From NCBI RefSeq assembly GCF_001278845.1, contig NZ_CP012590.1, forward strand, positions 1,674,001 through 1,738,000: 64,000 bases of DNA, in the 5' to 3' direction. A program made the translations under genes and the position numbers. Position 1 is the stretch's first letter. Each line of letters opens with the position of its first letter. The notes below the pieces were generated by a model, which worked only from the letters and a program-made list of their open reading frames with translations, searched no databases and was not told where the DNA came from. This document shows, piece after piece, positions 30,097 through 37,654 of this stretch. The DNA comes from Actinomyces sp. oral taxon 414. GTDB taxonomy: Bacteria; Actinomycetota; Actinomycetes; Actinomycetales; Actinomycetaceae.

Positions 30097-31577
30097 TGTC
30101 TCAGGACATGGGTGACGGTTCTGTATCAGGACATCGGTGACGGTTCGGCGGGTCCTGGTGGTGACACTCGTGGTTTGGGATTGAGGGGTGAGCCCCGATA
30201 AGAACCGCAGTGTTGATCCCCGTGTCCGTCTGGCGATCGCCCGATGGCCCGATGACGCGCCCCGCGGGGCGGTGACGACGTTTGGCGCCGAGCAGGGCAT
30301 CTGGCGCAAGACGTTCTACGTCTTGCGCCGGCGCGCGCTGGAGGAGGGGCCCGCGGCGGCGGGCGAGCCCCGGTCGCGCCGTCCGCGCACCAGCCCGAGC
30401 CGCCTGCCCGATCAGGTTCGCGCCCGGGCCCTCGATGTGCGCGCGGCTCCGGGGGCGCTCGGGACTGGACCACGGTCCGATCAGCGTGCACGACAAGATG
30501 GCCGCCATGGGCCTTGAGGCGCCCTCGCCGGCGTGGCTGGCCAGGATCTTCCGTCAGGAGGGGGTGGCCAGGGCCGAACCGTCCAAGAGACCGAGGGCGG
30601 CGTGGCGCCGGTTCGACCTGCCCCGCCCCCAACGCCTGCTGGCAGCTCGACGCCACCGAGTACGTCCTGGCCGGCGGGCGCAAGGCGGTGATCTTCCAGC
30701 TCCAGGACGACCACTGGCGCCTGGCGGTGGCCTGACTGGTCGCCCCGGGCGAGACCAGTCAGGCGGCCATCGACGTCTTCGACAAGGGCGTAGCCGCCCG
30801 GGGCGTGCCCCCGGCGCCCGCGCGGCCGACAACGGCGCGGCCCCGGGCCCCAGCCGGCGCCCAGTCACCGGCCGCCCGGCCGGGGCACGTGCGCTCCCTG
30901 GGCGTCGAACCCCCCGCCGCCAAAGCCCCTGCAGGCCCACCACCCACGGGCGACAACGAGCGCTTCGGCCAGACCCTGCTCCGCTACCTGGACCAGCAGC
31001 CACTGGCCGACTCCATCGCCGAGCCCCCGGGAGACGGGTCGACCGCTTCGACCACACCCTGCAACACCCAGCGCCCCCACCCCGGCCTGCCCGGGCGCAT
31101 CACCGGGCAGCAGGCCTGGGACGCCACCGAGGTCGCCCGGGCACCCCGACCGGGCCACGACACCGACCCCATCACCCCCGCCGACCGAACCCGCGCGCGA
31201 CGCGCCCGCCGGGCGCCGACCGCCGCACCGGCGCAGGCCCATCGCCCCCAGCGGCGAGCGCGAACTGACCATCACCCGCAACGGCACCGTCCACATCGGC
31301 GGCATCGCGTTCCTGGTCCGCCGCGCCCTGGCCGGGCACCGAACCACCGCGATCTGGGACGCCACCACCATCACCTTCGCCCACGCCCACGGCCGGCATC
31401 CTGATCCAGTACAACTGGCCGCCCGAAGGCGTCACCTACGTCTCCCACCACCCGCCCGACCCCACCAACCAACGCGCCAGGCCCCAGGCCGCAACAGGCC
31501 CCAACCGTCACCGAAGTCCTGACACACCAAACGTCACCGATGTCCTGATACAGAACCGTCACCCATGTCCTGAGACA
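30097..31577 (+). mobile_element. IS481-type insertion sequence, decayed but with both ends
   Basis: A 1481-bp element bounded by inverted ends starting TGTCTCAGGACATGGGTGAC (left at 30097, right ending 31577). Each end carries tandem copies of a ~22-nt binding-site-like repeat TGT(C/A)TCAGGACAT(G/C)GGTGACGGTT: two at the left and three at the right, the innermost diverged. The outer pairs are nearly identical, so the ends are better preserved than the gene between them. No clear target-site duplication is seen. Confidence 0.85.
30188..31520 (+). pseudogene. IS481-family transposase, several frameshifts and a stop
   Basis: From GTG 30188 the N-terminal HTH-like part reads RVRLAIARWPDDAPRGAVTT. 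The homology then jumps frame near 30450 (ISVHDKMAAMGLEAPSPAWL) and again near 30640 (CWQLDATEYVLAGGRKAVIF, the first catalytic Asp). It meets an in-frame TGA at about 30733, and continues in other frames through NERFGQTLLRYLDQQP (Glu region) and RPHPGLPGRIT. The C-terminal part HIGGIAFLVRRALAGHRTTA appears in yet another frame. At least four disruptions make it inactive. Confidence 0.85.
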
Positions 31578-31756
31578 TCACAGCCCCGTGGGGAGGGCGG
31601 TCGCCCGCCTCGGCGAGGTCCACGACGTCGGCGTCGGCGCGGACACCCGCGCGGAGGGCGGTCGCGGACCGGGCGGGCGCCCCGTTCGACCGCACCGGCT
31701 CCGCGGGGGCGTCGCCCGGCCCGCACGCAGACGCCCCGGCCCGCGAGATCGTCACT

Positions 31757-31799
31757 TAACCCACGAGAACGTACCTCTAGCAGACGTTCTCGTGGGTTA
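31757..31799. repeat. Hairpin with GTACCTCTAGCAGAC loop, copy 1
   Basis: A perfect 16-bp inverted repeat (31757-31772 with 31784-31799; arm TAACCCACGAGAACGT) around an 11-nt loop ACCTCTAGCAG. The segment GTACCTCTAGCAGACGTTCT and the following GGGTTACCCGGCGATC recur at 47200-47236. It lies in the 445-bp gene-free stretch 31578-32022. Confidence 0.85.
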
Positions 31800-31870
31800 C
31801 CCGGCGATCCAGACGCGACCTTTAAGAGACGCACCCGGGATGACGGTCTCGACGCTGATCGTGCCAGCCC

Positions 31871-31953
31871 GTTCTCCGCGAGCGCGCAGGTTTCCAGTCC
31901 AGCGCGCAGGCGGGAGGTGCGCGCTGGACTGGAAACCCGCGCGCTCGCGGAAC
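31871..31953. repeat. Very long hairpin between IS481 remnant and CPBP gene
   Basis: Arms 31871-31908 and 31918-31953 pair almost perfectly over about 36 bp, both including TTTCCAGTCCAGCGCGCA or its complement, around a 9-nt loop. It is 70 bp from the end of the CPBP gene (minus strand), so it could stop that transcript, but there is no U run. No other copy is in the window. Confidence 0.8.
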
Positions 31954-32022
31954 ACGACGAGACCGGTTCCCGCTGACGCTCGAAGCGCTCGCGGGCGCGC
32001 CCACGGTGCGGGCGGGGCGTTA

Positions 32023-32988
32023 TCACTCCGTCGGGCCGCCGGCCCCGGCGCGGATCGTGGTGCGGTGCTCCGCCCACCGCCGGATGAGGATGAAGAGCAC
32101 GCCGCCGACCACGGGGTGCACGAGGCTGAGGGCGGCGACCTCCGGGGCGGCGAGCTCTGTCCCGACCCCGGAGTCGATCCACCTCAGGCCGCCCAGAAGC
32201 ACACGGTTGACGGTCAGGACGGTGACATGGAAGGCGATCGCGGCGGTGAGCGCACCCGGAAGCGGGAGGCGCCGGGCCGCGATCAGGGCGAGACCGAAGA
32301 CGAGCATCTGCGTCAGGTAGACGATGGGATCGGCTCCGCTCGGTGCCAGAGGGAAGCCCATCATCTCGACGCCGGGGAGGAGGACCGAGGCCGCCGCCCG
32401 AATGAGGCTCCCCGGGACCATGTTGAGGCAGAAGAGCACCGTCATTGTCACGGTGGCCGCGAGCGGGGACCACGCCTCACGCATCGTGGACCATCCGTAG
32501 CCGCGCAGCGCCAGCTCCTCGGGCAGCGCCTCGTACAGCAGCAGGACGACGGTGTTGACCGCGAGGAAGGTGATGAGCGCCGTCGGATCGAGGTGATCGA
32601 GGCGGATCCAGCCGGCCCAGAACGCCGGGGCCCACACCAGCGCCCCGGCGCCGAGACCGACGGCCGCACCCGTTCCGGCCGCGGCCGGCCAGCGGCGGGC
32701 CAGGCCGATTCCCCCGGCTCCCCGAAGGGGCCTGCGATCGAGCCGCCGTCGGAGGATCACAATGGCGGGGACGACGATCATCGAGGTCAGGACCGCCTGG
32801 AGCACGGGGACGAAGGCGGGGCCAGCCGCGACCCGGGCCCTTATGAGCCGTGCGATCGTTATTGAGAACTGGACCCCCAGGGTCAGCACCGCCCAGCCGA
32901 TGAGCGCCCTCGCGAGCGCCCCCCGCCGGGTCGGGGCGGCCGAATCCGCCGCATCTGAGGCGGACGTTGCATCCGGATCGTCATTCAC
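32023..32988 (-). CDS. CPBP-family intramembrane protein (type II CAAX protease-like)
   Basis: A 321-residue protein with about eight hydrophobic segments. It contains YEALPEELALRGYGW (EExxxR motif 1) near residue 175. Motif 2, usually FxxxH, reads FCLNM here, and the later FHVTVLTVN departs from the usual HxxxN, so catalysis is uncertain. Such proteins include immunity and regulatory proteases. It diverges from the TetR gene. Its GTG start is formed by the last three bases of the 42-bp palindrome, with TACCAT 6 nt upstream, so it is probably leaderless and TetR-controlled. An in-frame ATG at 33018 inside the palindrome is the alternative start. Confidence 0.8.
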   Translation of the reverse strand: MNDDPDATSASDAADSAAPTRRGALARALIGWAVLTLGVQFSITIARLIRARVAAGPAFVPVLQAVLTSMIVVPAIVILRRRLDRRPLRGAGGIGLARRWPAAAGTGAAVGLGAGALVWAPAFWAGWIRLDHLDPTALITFLAVNTVVLLLYEALPEELALRGYGWSTMREAWSPLAATVTMTVLFCLNMVPGSLIRAAASVLLPGVEMMGFPLAPSGADPIVYLTQMLVFGLALIAARRLPLPGALTAAIAFHVTVLTVNRVLLGGLRWIDSGVGTELAAPEVAALSLVHPVVGGVLFILIRRWAEHRTTIRAGAGGPTE

Positions 32989-33027
32989 GATCGTATGGTA
33001 GCACGATCGTGCTACCATACGATCGTG
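32986..33027. promoter_or_regulatory. Perfect 42-bp palindrome: TetR operator with both divergent starts
   Basis: All 42 bases are self-complementary (centre between 33006 and 33007; inner part GCACGATCGTGC). Each strand reads TACCAT, 6 nt, then GTG, the GTG being the terminal three bases. It therefore holds both -10 elements and both start codons, for TetR at 33025 and CPBP at 32988. One dimer or a pair of dimers could shut both promoters. The internal CACGATCGTG and outer ACGATCGT repeats suggest more than one binding register. Confidence 0.85.
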
Positions 33028-33615
33028 CCCCGCAGAATCGACCGCGCCGCCCGCAAGGCCGAACTCGTCGAGGCGCTGTGGTCCGTGATCCACCACCACG
33101 GCGTCTCGGCAGTGTCCCTCCGCACGGTCGCCGCCGCCGCGGGCATGTCGGTGGGGTCGCTCCGGCACGTCTTCCCGACCCGCAGCGCCCTGCTCACCTC
33201 CGCGGCCGAACTGATGATCGACAATGTCACCCGGCGCGTCCGGGCGGTGCCAACCGATCAGAGCGCCCTGGCCTACGCGACCGAGGTCCTGCTCCACCTG
33301 GTCCCCACGGACTCGGTGAGCCGCGCCGAGATGGAGATCAATGTCGCGCTCATCGCGGAGGCGGGGGCGGATCGGGAGCTGCTGCGGATCCGGGACCGCG
33401 CCCGGGACGAGCTCTACCGCCTCTGCCGGCGCCTCCTCGCCCGCATCCGCCCCGACGCGGACGAGGAGCGGCTCGACGAGCGCGCCCGCAGGCTCCACGT
33501 CGTCATTGACGGGCTGGCCTTCCACCTCGTCCAGGAAAAGCCGGGGGCGAGCCGACAGTGGGCGAGATCCGTGATCGAGGAGGAGCTCCGCGCCTGGAGC
33601 GCGACCGTCGACTGA
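33025..33615 (+). CDS. TetR-family transcriptional regulator
   Basis: A 196-residue protein. The N-terminal HTH spans about residues 5-50: RAARKAELVEALWSVIHHHG, then VSLRTVAAAAGMSVGSLRHVFPTRSALL. The C-terminal ligand/dimer domain is helical with no recognisable ligand signature and ends VIEEELRAWS. Start GTG 33025 sits at the palindrome edge with TACCAT 6 nt upstream and no ribosome binding site. It very likely represses itself and the divergent CPBP gene. A GC-rich inverted repeat follows the stop (about 33655-33706). Confidence 0.9.
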   Translation: MPRRIDRAARKAELVEALWSVIHHHGVSAVSLRTVAAAAGMSVGSLRHVFPTRSALLTSAAELMIDNVTRRVRAVPTDQSALAYATEVLLHLVPTDSVSRAEMEINVALIAEAGADRELLRIRDRARDELYRLCRRLLARIRPDADEERLDERARRLHVVIDGLAFHLVQEKPGASRQWARSVIEEELRAWSATVD

Positions 33616-33716
33616 GGGTCCCGCGGTCCGCGGCGTCCGCCGCGGCGACGACGGCGCCGGGCCCGTCCCCTCTCCCCCGGCCGCCTCGACCGGGGCGCGG
33701 GCCCGTTGGCGGGGGG

Positions 33717-35297
33717 CTATTCGGCGGCTCCGAGCGGACTGTTCAGGCGGGCGCGGCCGGCGTCGGTGATCCGGTAGCGCTGGAGGCGGCTGTTCGGCCT
33801 GTCGGGGACGGTCCACTCGATGAGTCCGGCTTCGAGAAGAGGATCGAGGTGGCGGCGCGCATTGCGCGTCTCGTTGGTCAGTCCGAGCCCGGCGAGCAGT
33901 TCCGAGCGGGACAGGTCCCGCTCGCTCACCGCGATGAGGACCCCGAGCGCCGACTCGTCGAGCCGCCCGACTTGGTGACTTAGTGAGTCGACTTGGTGAC
34001 TTGGTGAGTCGACTTGGTGATCCGACTTGATCATCTGCTCACTCGACTCGCTCGCGCGAGCGCCCGTCCCGCCGCCCGCGCCCGCGATCTTCCGGGGCCG
34101 GGCCGGAGTGAAACGCCGCGGGTCGTGGTCGGGGATGCGGACGGTGACCCGCAGCCGTTCGTGCAGCTCCTCGATGTCGGGCGGCTCGTAACCCCCATCG
34201 GCCAGGTCCCGGATGACGGTGCGTAGCCCCATCCCCCACAACTCGACGAGCCCGGCCTCGCGGAAGACGCGGGCGAGCGCCGGATTGCGCTGGACGGACA
34301 CGCCGTGGGTGATCTGCTCAATGGTCACGCCGGGCACGAGCCCGCCGGGACTCTCGACGACGATGGCCCGGTCGTAGAAGATCACCTTGATGGCGGTGCC
34401 GCCGTAGGAGTAGCTGGAGTGGACGAGGGCGTTGACGACCAGTTCGCGGATCGCGGTCTCCGGGATGGAGGAGATGTCCCTGCGCCTCCAGTTCCACTCC
34501 GGATCGCCCGCCCCGAATTCGGCCCGCAGGAACCGGTGGCGCTGCAGGAAGGACATGACCTCGTCGACGGCGAGGGGGAGCGGGCCGCGCACATCCGCCT
34601 GGTCGACGAGGTCGAGCCCGTCGCGGCCGCGGAACCGGCCGCACTGCACCCACGCGTGGGGGAAGAAGCGCTGAGGTCCGGGGCAGGCGACGAGCAGACC
34701 CGCGTTGGTCGGGCGCAGACGCCCGTTCTCGCGTCCGACCAGTTCCAGGGTGAGCAGTTCCTCCTCTCCGATGGGCCGGTCGAGAAGCCGCTCCAGCACC
34801 GGCGGGTCGATGTCGTCGATATCGGCCTGCGGGTTGATCTGCCGATCGAAGGTCCGTGAGCCCGCTCCCCGGGCGAGATCGTCCGTCAACAGCCTGGTGG
34901 CCCGCCGGTTGGAGGAGCCGAGTCGCACGTAGGCGCCGCCGTATCGGCCCGCCTCCTTCAGATAATATGGGCGCTGTCCCCCGACCGGCACGTTGGCGAC
35001 GAGCACGGTTCTGCCATCGAGGGTGATGAGTTCGATGGTGGGAAGCAATTGGGGGCGGATCGAGTCAGCAATGAGATTGGCCAGCCGCATCTCGGCCGTC
35101 ACGGGATCATCGACGCCGACGACGCTGCGATCGTCCGCCACGCCGACGACGAGGCGCCCACCCGCGGAATTGGCGAAAGCCACGACTGTGCGCAGCACTC
35201 CCTCGGATCCGGACAGATCGCGCTTGTAGTCCAGGGTCTTTCCCTCGTGGTCGACGACCCGACCGTCGGAGCCGAGAGTCAGAAAGTCATTCATCAT
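33717..35297 (-). CDS. AlbA_2 (Schlafen-like) DNA-binding / ATPase-domain regulator
   Basis: A 526-residue protein. The N-terminal AlbA_2 domain (to ~140) has EGKTLDYKRDLSGSEGVLRT and VVAFANSAGGRLVVGVADD. A GHKL-like ATPase domain (HATPase_c_4 type) follows, with IRELVVNALVHSSYSYGG, VESPGGLVPGVT and RNPALARVF...WGMGLRT. A linker with tandem HQVDSPS/HQVDSLS heptads precedes a C-terminal winged-helix (RSELLAGLGLTNETRNARRH). Such proteins act as transcriptional or defence-linked regulators; the target is unknown. The start is uncertain (35297 or 35294; GAGGGG is unusually close), and coupling to an upstream ORF ending at 35287 supports it. Confidence 0.85.
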   Translation of the reverse strand: MMNDFLTLGSDGRVVDHEGKTLDYKRDLSGSEGVLRTVVAFANSAGGRLVVGVADDRSVVGVDDPVTAEMRLANLIADSIRPQLLPTIELITLDGRTVLVANVPVGGQRPYYLKEAGRYGGAYVRLGSSNRRATRLLTDDLARGAGSRTFDRQINPQADIDDIDPPVLERLLDRPIGEEELLTLELVGRENGRLRPTNAGLLVACPGPQRFFPHAWVQCGRFRGRDGLDLVDQADVRGPLPLAVDEVMSFLQRHRFLRAEFGAGDPEWNWRRRDISSIPETAIRELVVNALVHSSYSYGGTAIKVIFYDRAIVVESPGGLVPGVTIEQITHGVSVQRNPALARVFREAGLVELWGMGLRTVIRDLADGGYEPPDIEELHERLRVTVRIPDHDPRRFTPARPRKIAGAGGGTGARASESSEQMIKSDHQVDSPSHQVDSLSHQVGRLDESALGVLIAVSERDLSRSELLAGLGLTNETRNARRHLDPLLEAGLIEWTVPDRPNSRLQRYRITDAGRARLNSPLGAAE

Positions 35298-35358
35298 TCC
35301 CCTCATACGCCGTTGCGGCCAGTAAGTTGTGGTCGGCAATTAAACAGTCACGATCCAT
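35287..35358 (-). CDS. Small leaderless upstream ORF coupled to the AlbA_2 gene
   Basis: A 23-codon frame starting MDRDCLIADHNLL. Its ATG lies 6 nt after a perfect TATAAT -10 and its TGA overlaps codons 3-4 of the downstream gene. It contains the GAGGGG that would serve that gene. The layout (leaderless uORF, stop across next start) fits translational coupling. The peptide itself has no recognised family. Confidence 0.5.
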   Translation of the reverse strand: MDRDCLIADHNLLAATAYEGNDE

Positions 35359-35360
35359 GT

Positions 35361-35376
35361 GATAATTATATCACAG
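35361..35376 (-). promoter_or_regulatory. Consensus -10 inside a palindrome (AlbA_2 promoter/operator)
   Basis: Minus strand GTGATATAATTATCAC: arms GTGATA/TATCAC around TAAT, containing the consensus -10 TATAAT. A regulator bound here would cover the promoter; the AlbA_2 protein itself is a candidate. It is one of the few AT-rich spots in the window. Confidence 0.6.
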
Positions 35377-35685
35377 GGCCTTTCTCACCAGGATGACCCC
35401 CGGACTGGCCAGGATCGGCATGATGACGCGGGAGGGCCCGGGGCGACGCAGGTCGGTGCGGCTCCGCGCGCCACTTCCACACCGCATCCATTCCTTCCCG
35501 CAGCACCGCGCCGATCCCCGCTTCTGAGCCGCCGTTGCCGGTGAAAGACGTTCACTAATAGACGATACGAAAAGCGTTCGTCGCGAATCCGTAAGCGCAT
35601 CAAGAACCACGGGCCTCAGTCGCCCCGGGTTCGTGACGAGCCACACCACGACATGAGTGTCCAGAAGGAACCCCGTTGAGCTCAC
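35371..35685 (-). pseudogene. vapC: VapC-like PIN-domain toxin, internally damaged
   Basis: The N-terminal ~40 residues are typical PIN: FLLDTHVVVWLVTNPGRLRP (first catalytic Asp) and TLFVSSIS. The middle (ERLSPATAAQKRGSARCCGK) is unlike VapC, and the central acidic residues and the D-P-F-D region are missing. The end (PILASPGVILVRKAL) again looks like a PIN C-terminus. At 104 residues it is short of the usual ~130. A deletion with local frameshifting is the likely cause. GTG 35685 overlaps the antitoxin stop (GTGA), the normal TA arrangement. Confidence 0.65.
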
Positions 35686-35912
35686 TCCCACAGGGCGAGC
35701 TCCTCGTCCGCCAGAGGCTCGAAGAAGAACTCGTCCGGGATCTTGAGGTCGGGACGGCCACCGAAGACCCGCCGCGCGGGAGGTTCAAGTGGCCTGAGCG
35801 TCGCCACGGGACGCCCCGCACGCGTCAACGTTATCTCCTCACCGACTTCGACTCGTGCGAGGAGCTCGGACAGATGAGCCTCGGCCTCGGCAACATCGAC
35901 CTGAACATCCAT
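35682..35912 (-). CDS. Phd/YefM (VapB-type) antitoxin
   Basis: A 76-residue protein: DVAEAEAHLSELLARVEVGE followed by ITLTRAGRPVATLRPLE is the Phd/YefM DNA-binding N-terminus. The C-terminal tail (RPDLKIPDEFFFEPLADEEL) is the toxin-binding part. It is the first gene of a TA pair whose toxin is broken, so it may persist as an orphan. The -10-like TATCCT lies 6 nt before the ATG, so the message is probably leaderless. Such antitoxins normally autorepress. Confidence 0.85.
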   Translation of the reverse strand: MDVQVDVAEAEAHLSELLARVEVGEEITLTRAGRPVATLRPLEPPARRVFGGRPDLKIPDEFFFEPLADEELALWE

Positions 35913-35950
35913 GCGATCAGGATAAGCGGTGCGAGGACACTGCGACTAGG

Positions 35951-36125
35951 AAGGTTATTCCGGAGGCGTCTGAGTGTGTTGTGTGATGTGGATCATTGGG
36001 AAGTGGGTGTGTGGGGCCGCGGGGCCGGTCGTGATGGTCCCGGGGCCCTGCCGCCCCGGCCCCTTCACGACGGGGGTTGGTCCATGAGCACGGGGGTTAA
36101 ACCCTCGTTCTCATGGACTAACCCC
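35951..36125. repeat. IS5-type end fragment and hairpin in a 388-bp gene-free gap
   Basis: AAGGTTATTCCGGAGGCGTC at 35951 matches the left end of the IS5-type remnants (10943, 63213) without any transposase after it. A hairpin follows: 36073-36094 pairs with 36102-36125 (arm begins GGGGTTGGTCCATGAGCACG) with a ~7-nt loop. The rest of 35913-36300 shows no gene. Confidence 0.6.
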
Positions 36126-36300
36126 AATGCCGTTCGGTTAGGGGTTGGGTGGAGGTGGGTGGATTTGAGTGCGGAGTGGATCGTCCCGCCCCCGAAAGGC
36201 TCACCGATGGGACGCTTCCGCGTGTCAAGACCCCCGGGGGGCGTGGCGACAACGACGAGCCCCGGCTCGACGTCGCCGGGGCAGCGGCCGGCCGGGGCGC

Positions 36301-36918
36301 CTACAGCAGATTGACGTCCCCGGCGCCGGCGCGCACGACCTCGGGGACGTCGTCGGTCAGGTCGACGACGGTGGTCGGCTCGGTCGACCCGACCGGGCCC
36401 TCGATGACGACGTCGATGAGGTGCCCCAGGGAGTCCTCGATCTCCCATCCGGAGGACTCGGGCTCCTCGTTGCCGGGCCTGATGAAGGTCGAGGACAGCA
36501 GCGGCCCGCCGAAGCCGGCGAGCAGGGCCTGGGTGATGGCGTGGTCGGGGATGCGCACGCCCAGCGTGTGCTTCTTGGGGTTGAGCGTCATCCTGGGGAC
36601 GTCCTTGGTGCCCTTGAGGATGAAGGTCCACGGTCCGGGGGTGAGTCGCTTGATGAGCCGGAAGGCGTTGTTGCCGACGATGGCCAGCGGTCCGGCCTGG
36701 GCGAAGTTGGCGCACACGAAGGTGAAGTTGTGCTTGTCGGACAGTCGACGGATCGTGCGGATGCGGTCCATGCCCTCCTTGTTTCCCGGCGCGCAGGCCA
36801 GGGCGTACCCGGAGTCGGTCGGGTAGGCCACCAGGCCGCCGTCGCGGATCATCGTGACGATCTTGTCGATGAGACGGGCCTGGGGGTTGACGGGATGGAT
36901 CTCGATGTAGCGCGACAT
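36301..36918 (-). CDS. YciO/Sua5-family (threonylcarbamoyl-AMP synthase-like) protein
   Basis: A 205-residue protein with the YrdC/YciO fold. Motifs are GGLVAYPTDSGYALAC (substrate loop), IRRLSDKHNFTFVC, RLIKRLTPGPWTFIL and KKHTLGVRIPDH. It resembles YciO more than the essential TsaC/Sua5 in length and in its C-terminal IEGPVGSTEPTTVVDLT motif. A role in t6A37 tRNA modification is possible but not certain. TAGGGT lies 6 nt before the ATG, so it is probably leaderless. Confidence 0.88.
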   Translation of the reverse strand: MSRYIEIHPVNPQARLIDKIVTMIRDGGLVAYPTDSGYALACAPGNKEGMDRIRTIRRLSDKHNFTFVCANFAQAGPLAIVGNNAFRLIKRLTPGPWTFILKGTKDVPRMTLNPKKHTLGVRIPDHAITQALLAGFGGPLLSSTFIRPGNEEPESSGWEIEDSLGHLIDVVIEGPVGSTEPTTVVDLTDDVPEVVRAGAGDVNLL

Positions 36919-36924
36919 GGGTTC

Positions 36925-36930
36925 ACCCTA
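36925..36930 (-). promoter_or_regulatory. -10 element for the YciO-like gene (leaderless)
   Basis: TAGGGT on the minus strand, 6 nt before the ATG at 36918. Confidence 0.5.
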
Positions 36931-37080
36931 CCGGTGACTGCGCTCACCCAGCCGCCACGACGATCCGCGATTCCCGAGTTCGACGACGGCGCCCGCGCAA
37001 CCGCACCGCCCGCGGCCCGCCGTCGTTCGCGGGCGCGCCCGGGCCTTTGCGGCGGCGCCGAATCCGACTAGTTTTTGACT

Positions 37081-37638
37081 ATGAACTCTAAAACCCTTCC
37101 CCCGTCCGCCCCGAAGCCGGCCGCCGTGCCGGTGCAGCCGTGGGCCGCGGCCGCTTGCTGGACGGCGTTCCTGTGCCCGCTGCCCTCGGTCGCCTGGCGA
37201 GTGGCGATGCTGGCCGGGGCGGACGTGGGCTTCGGGCGGGCGGACCTCTTCCGCACCAGCGCGGGCGGGATCGCCTACGTCGTGGTCCTGGAGCTGATCC
37301 AGGTCGGCGCCGCCCTGGCCTGCCTGGGACTGTGCCGGCCATGGGGCGAGAGGCTCCCGCCATGGGTGCCGGGCGCGGGCGGACGGGCGGTCCCCCGCCG
37401 ACTGCCCGTCATCGTGGGCGGTGCGGGCAACATCCTGCTCTACCTCATCATCTACGACGTCGCCCTGACCTTCACCCTGGCCCTCCTGCGCGACCCGCCG
37501 TCCTGGACGCCCGTCGAGGGCATGGGCCCCGCCCAGCTCGTCATCTTCTCCCTGTGCTACGGGCCCATGCTGGCCTGGCCCGTGGCCCTGACGGTCGGCC
37601 TGGTCGGCCACTGGCGCAGGCACCGGCGACGCCGGTAG
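37081..37638 (+). CDS. Four-TM membrane protein of unknown function
   Basis: A 185-residue protein with hydrophobic segments near residues 20-42, 60-82, 108-130 and 150-172, and a basic C-terminus (HWRRHRRRR). Conserved-looking features are LPSVAWRVAMLAGADVGF and LCRPWGERLP. I do not recognise a functional family. TAGTTT lies 6 nt before the ATG and there is no ribosome binding site, so it appears leaderless. It converges on the AraC gene, 16 bp apart. Confidence 0.75.
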   Translation: MNSKTLPPSAPKPAAVPVQPWAAAACWTAFLCPLPSVAWRVAMLAGADVGFGRADLFRTSAGGIAYVVVLELIQVGAALACLGLCRPWGERLPPWVPGAGGRAVPRRLPVIVGGAGNILLYLIIYDVALTFTLALLRDPPSWTPVEGMGPAQLVIFSLCYGPMLAWPVALTVGLVGHWRRHRRRR

Positions 37639-37654
37639 CGCGATCCGAGCGGCG

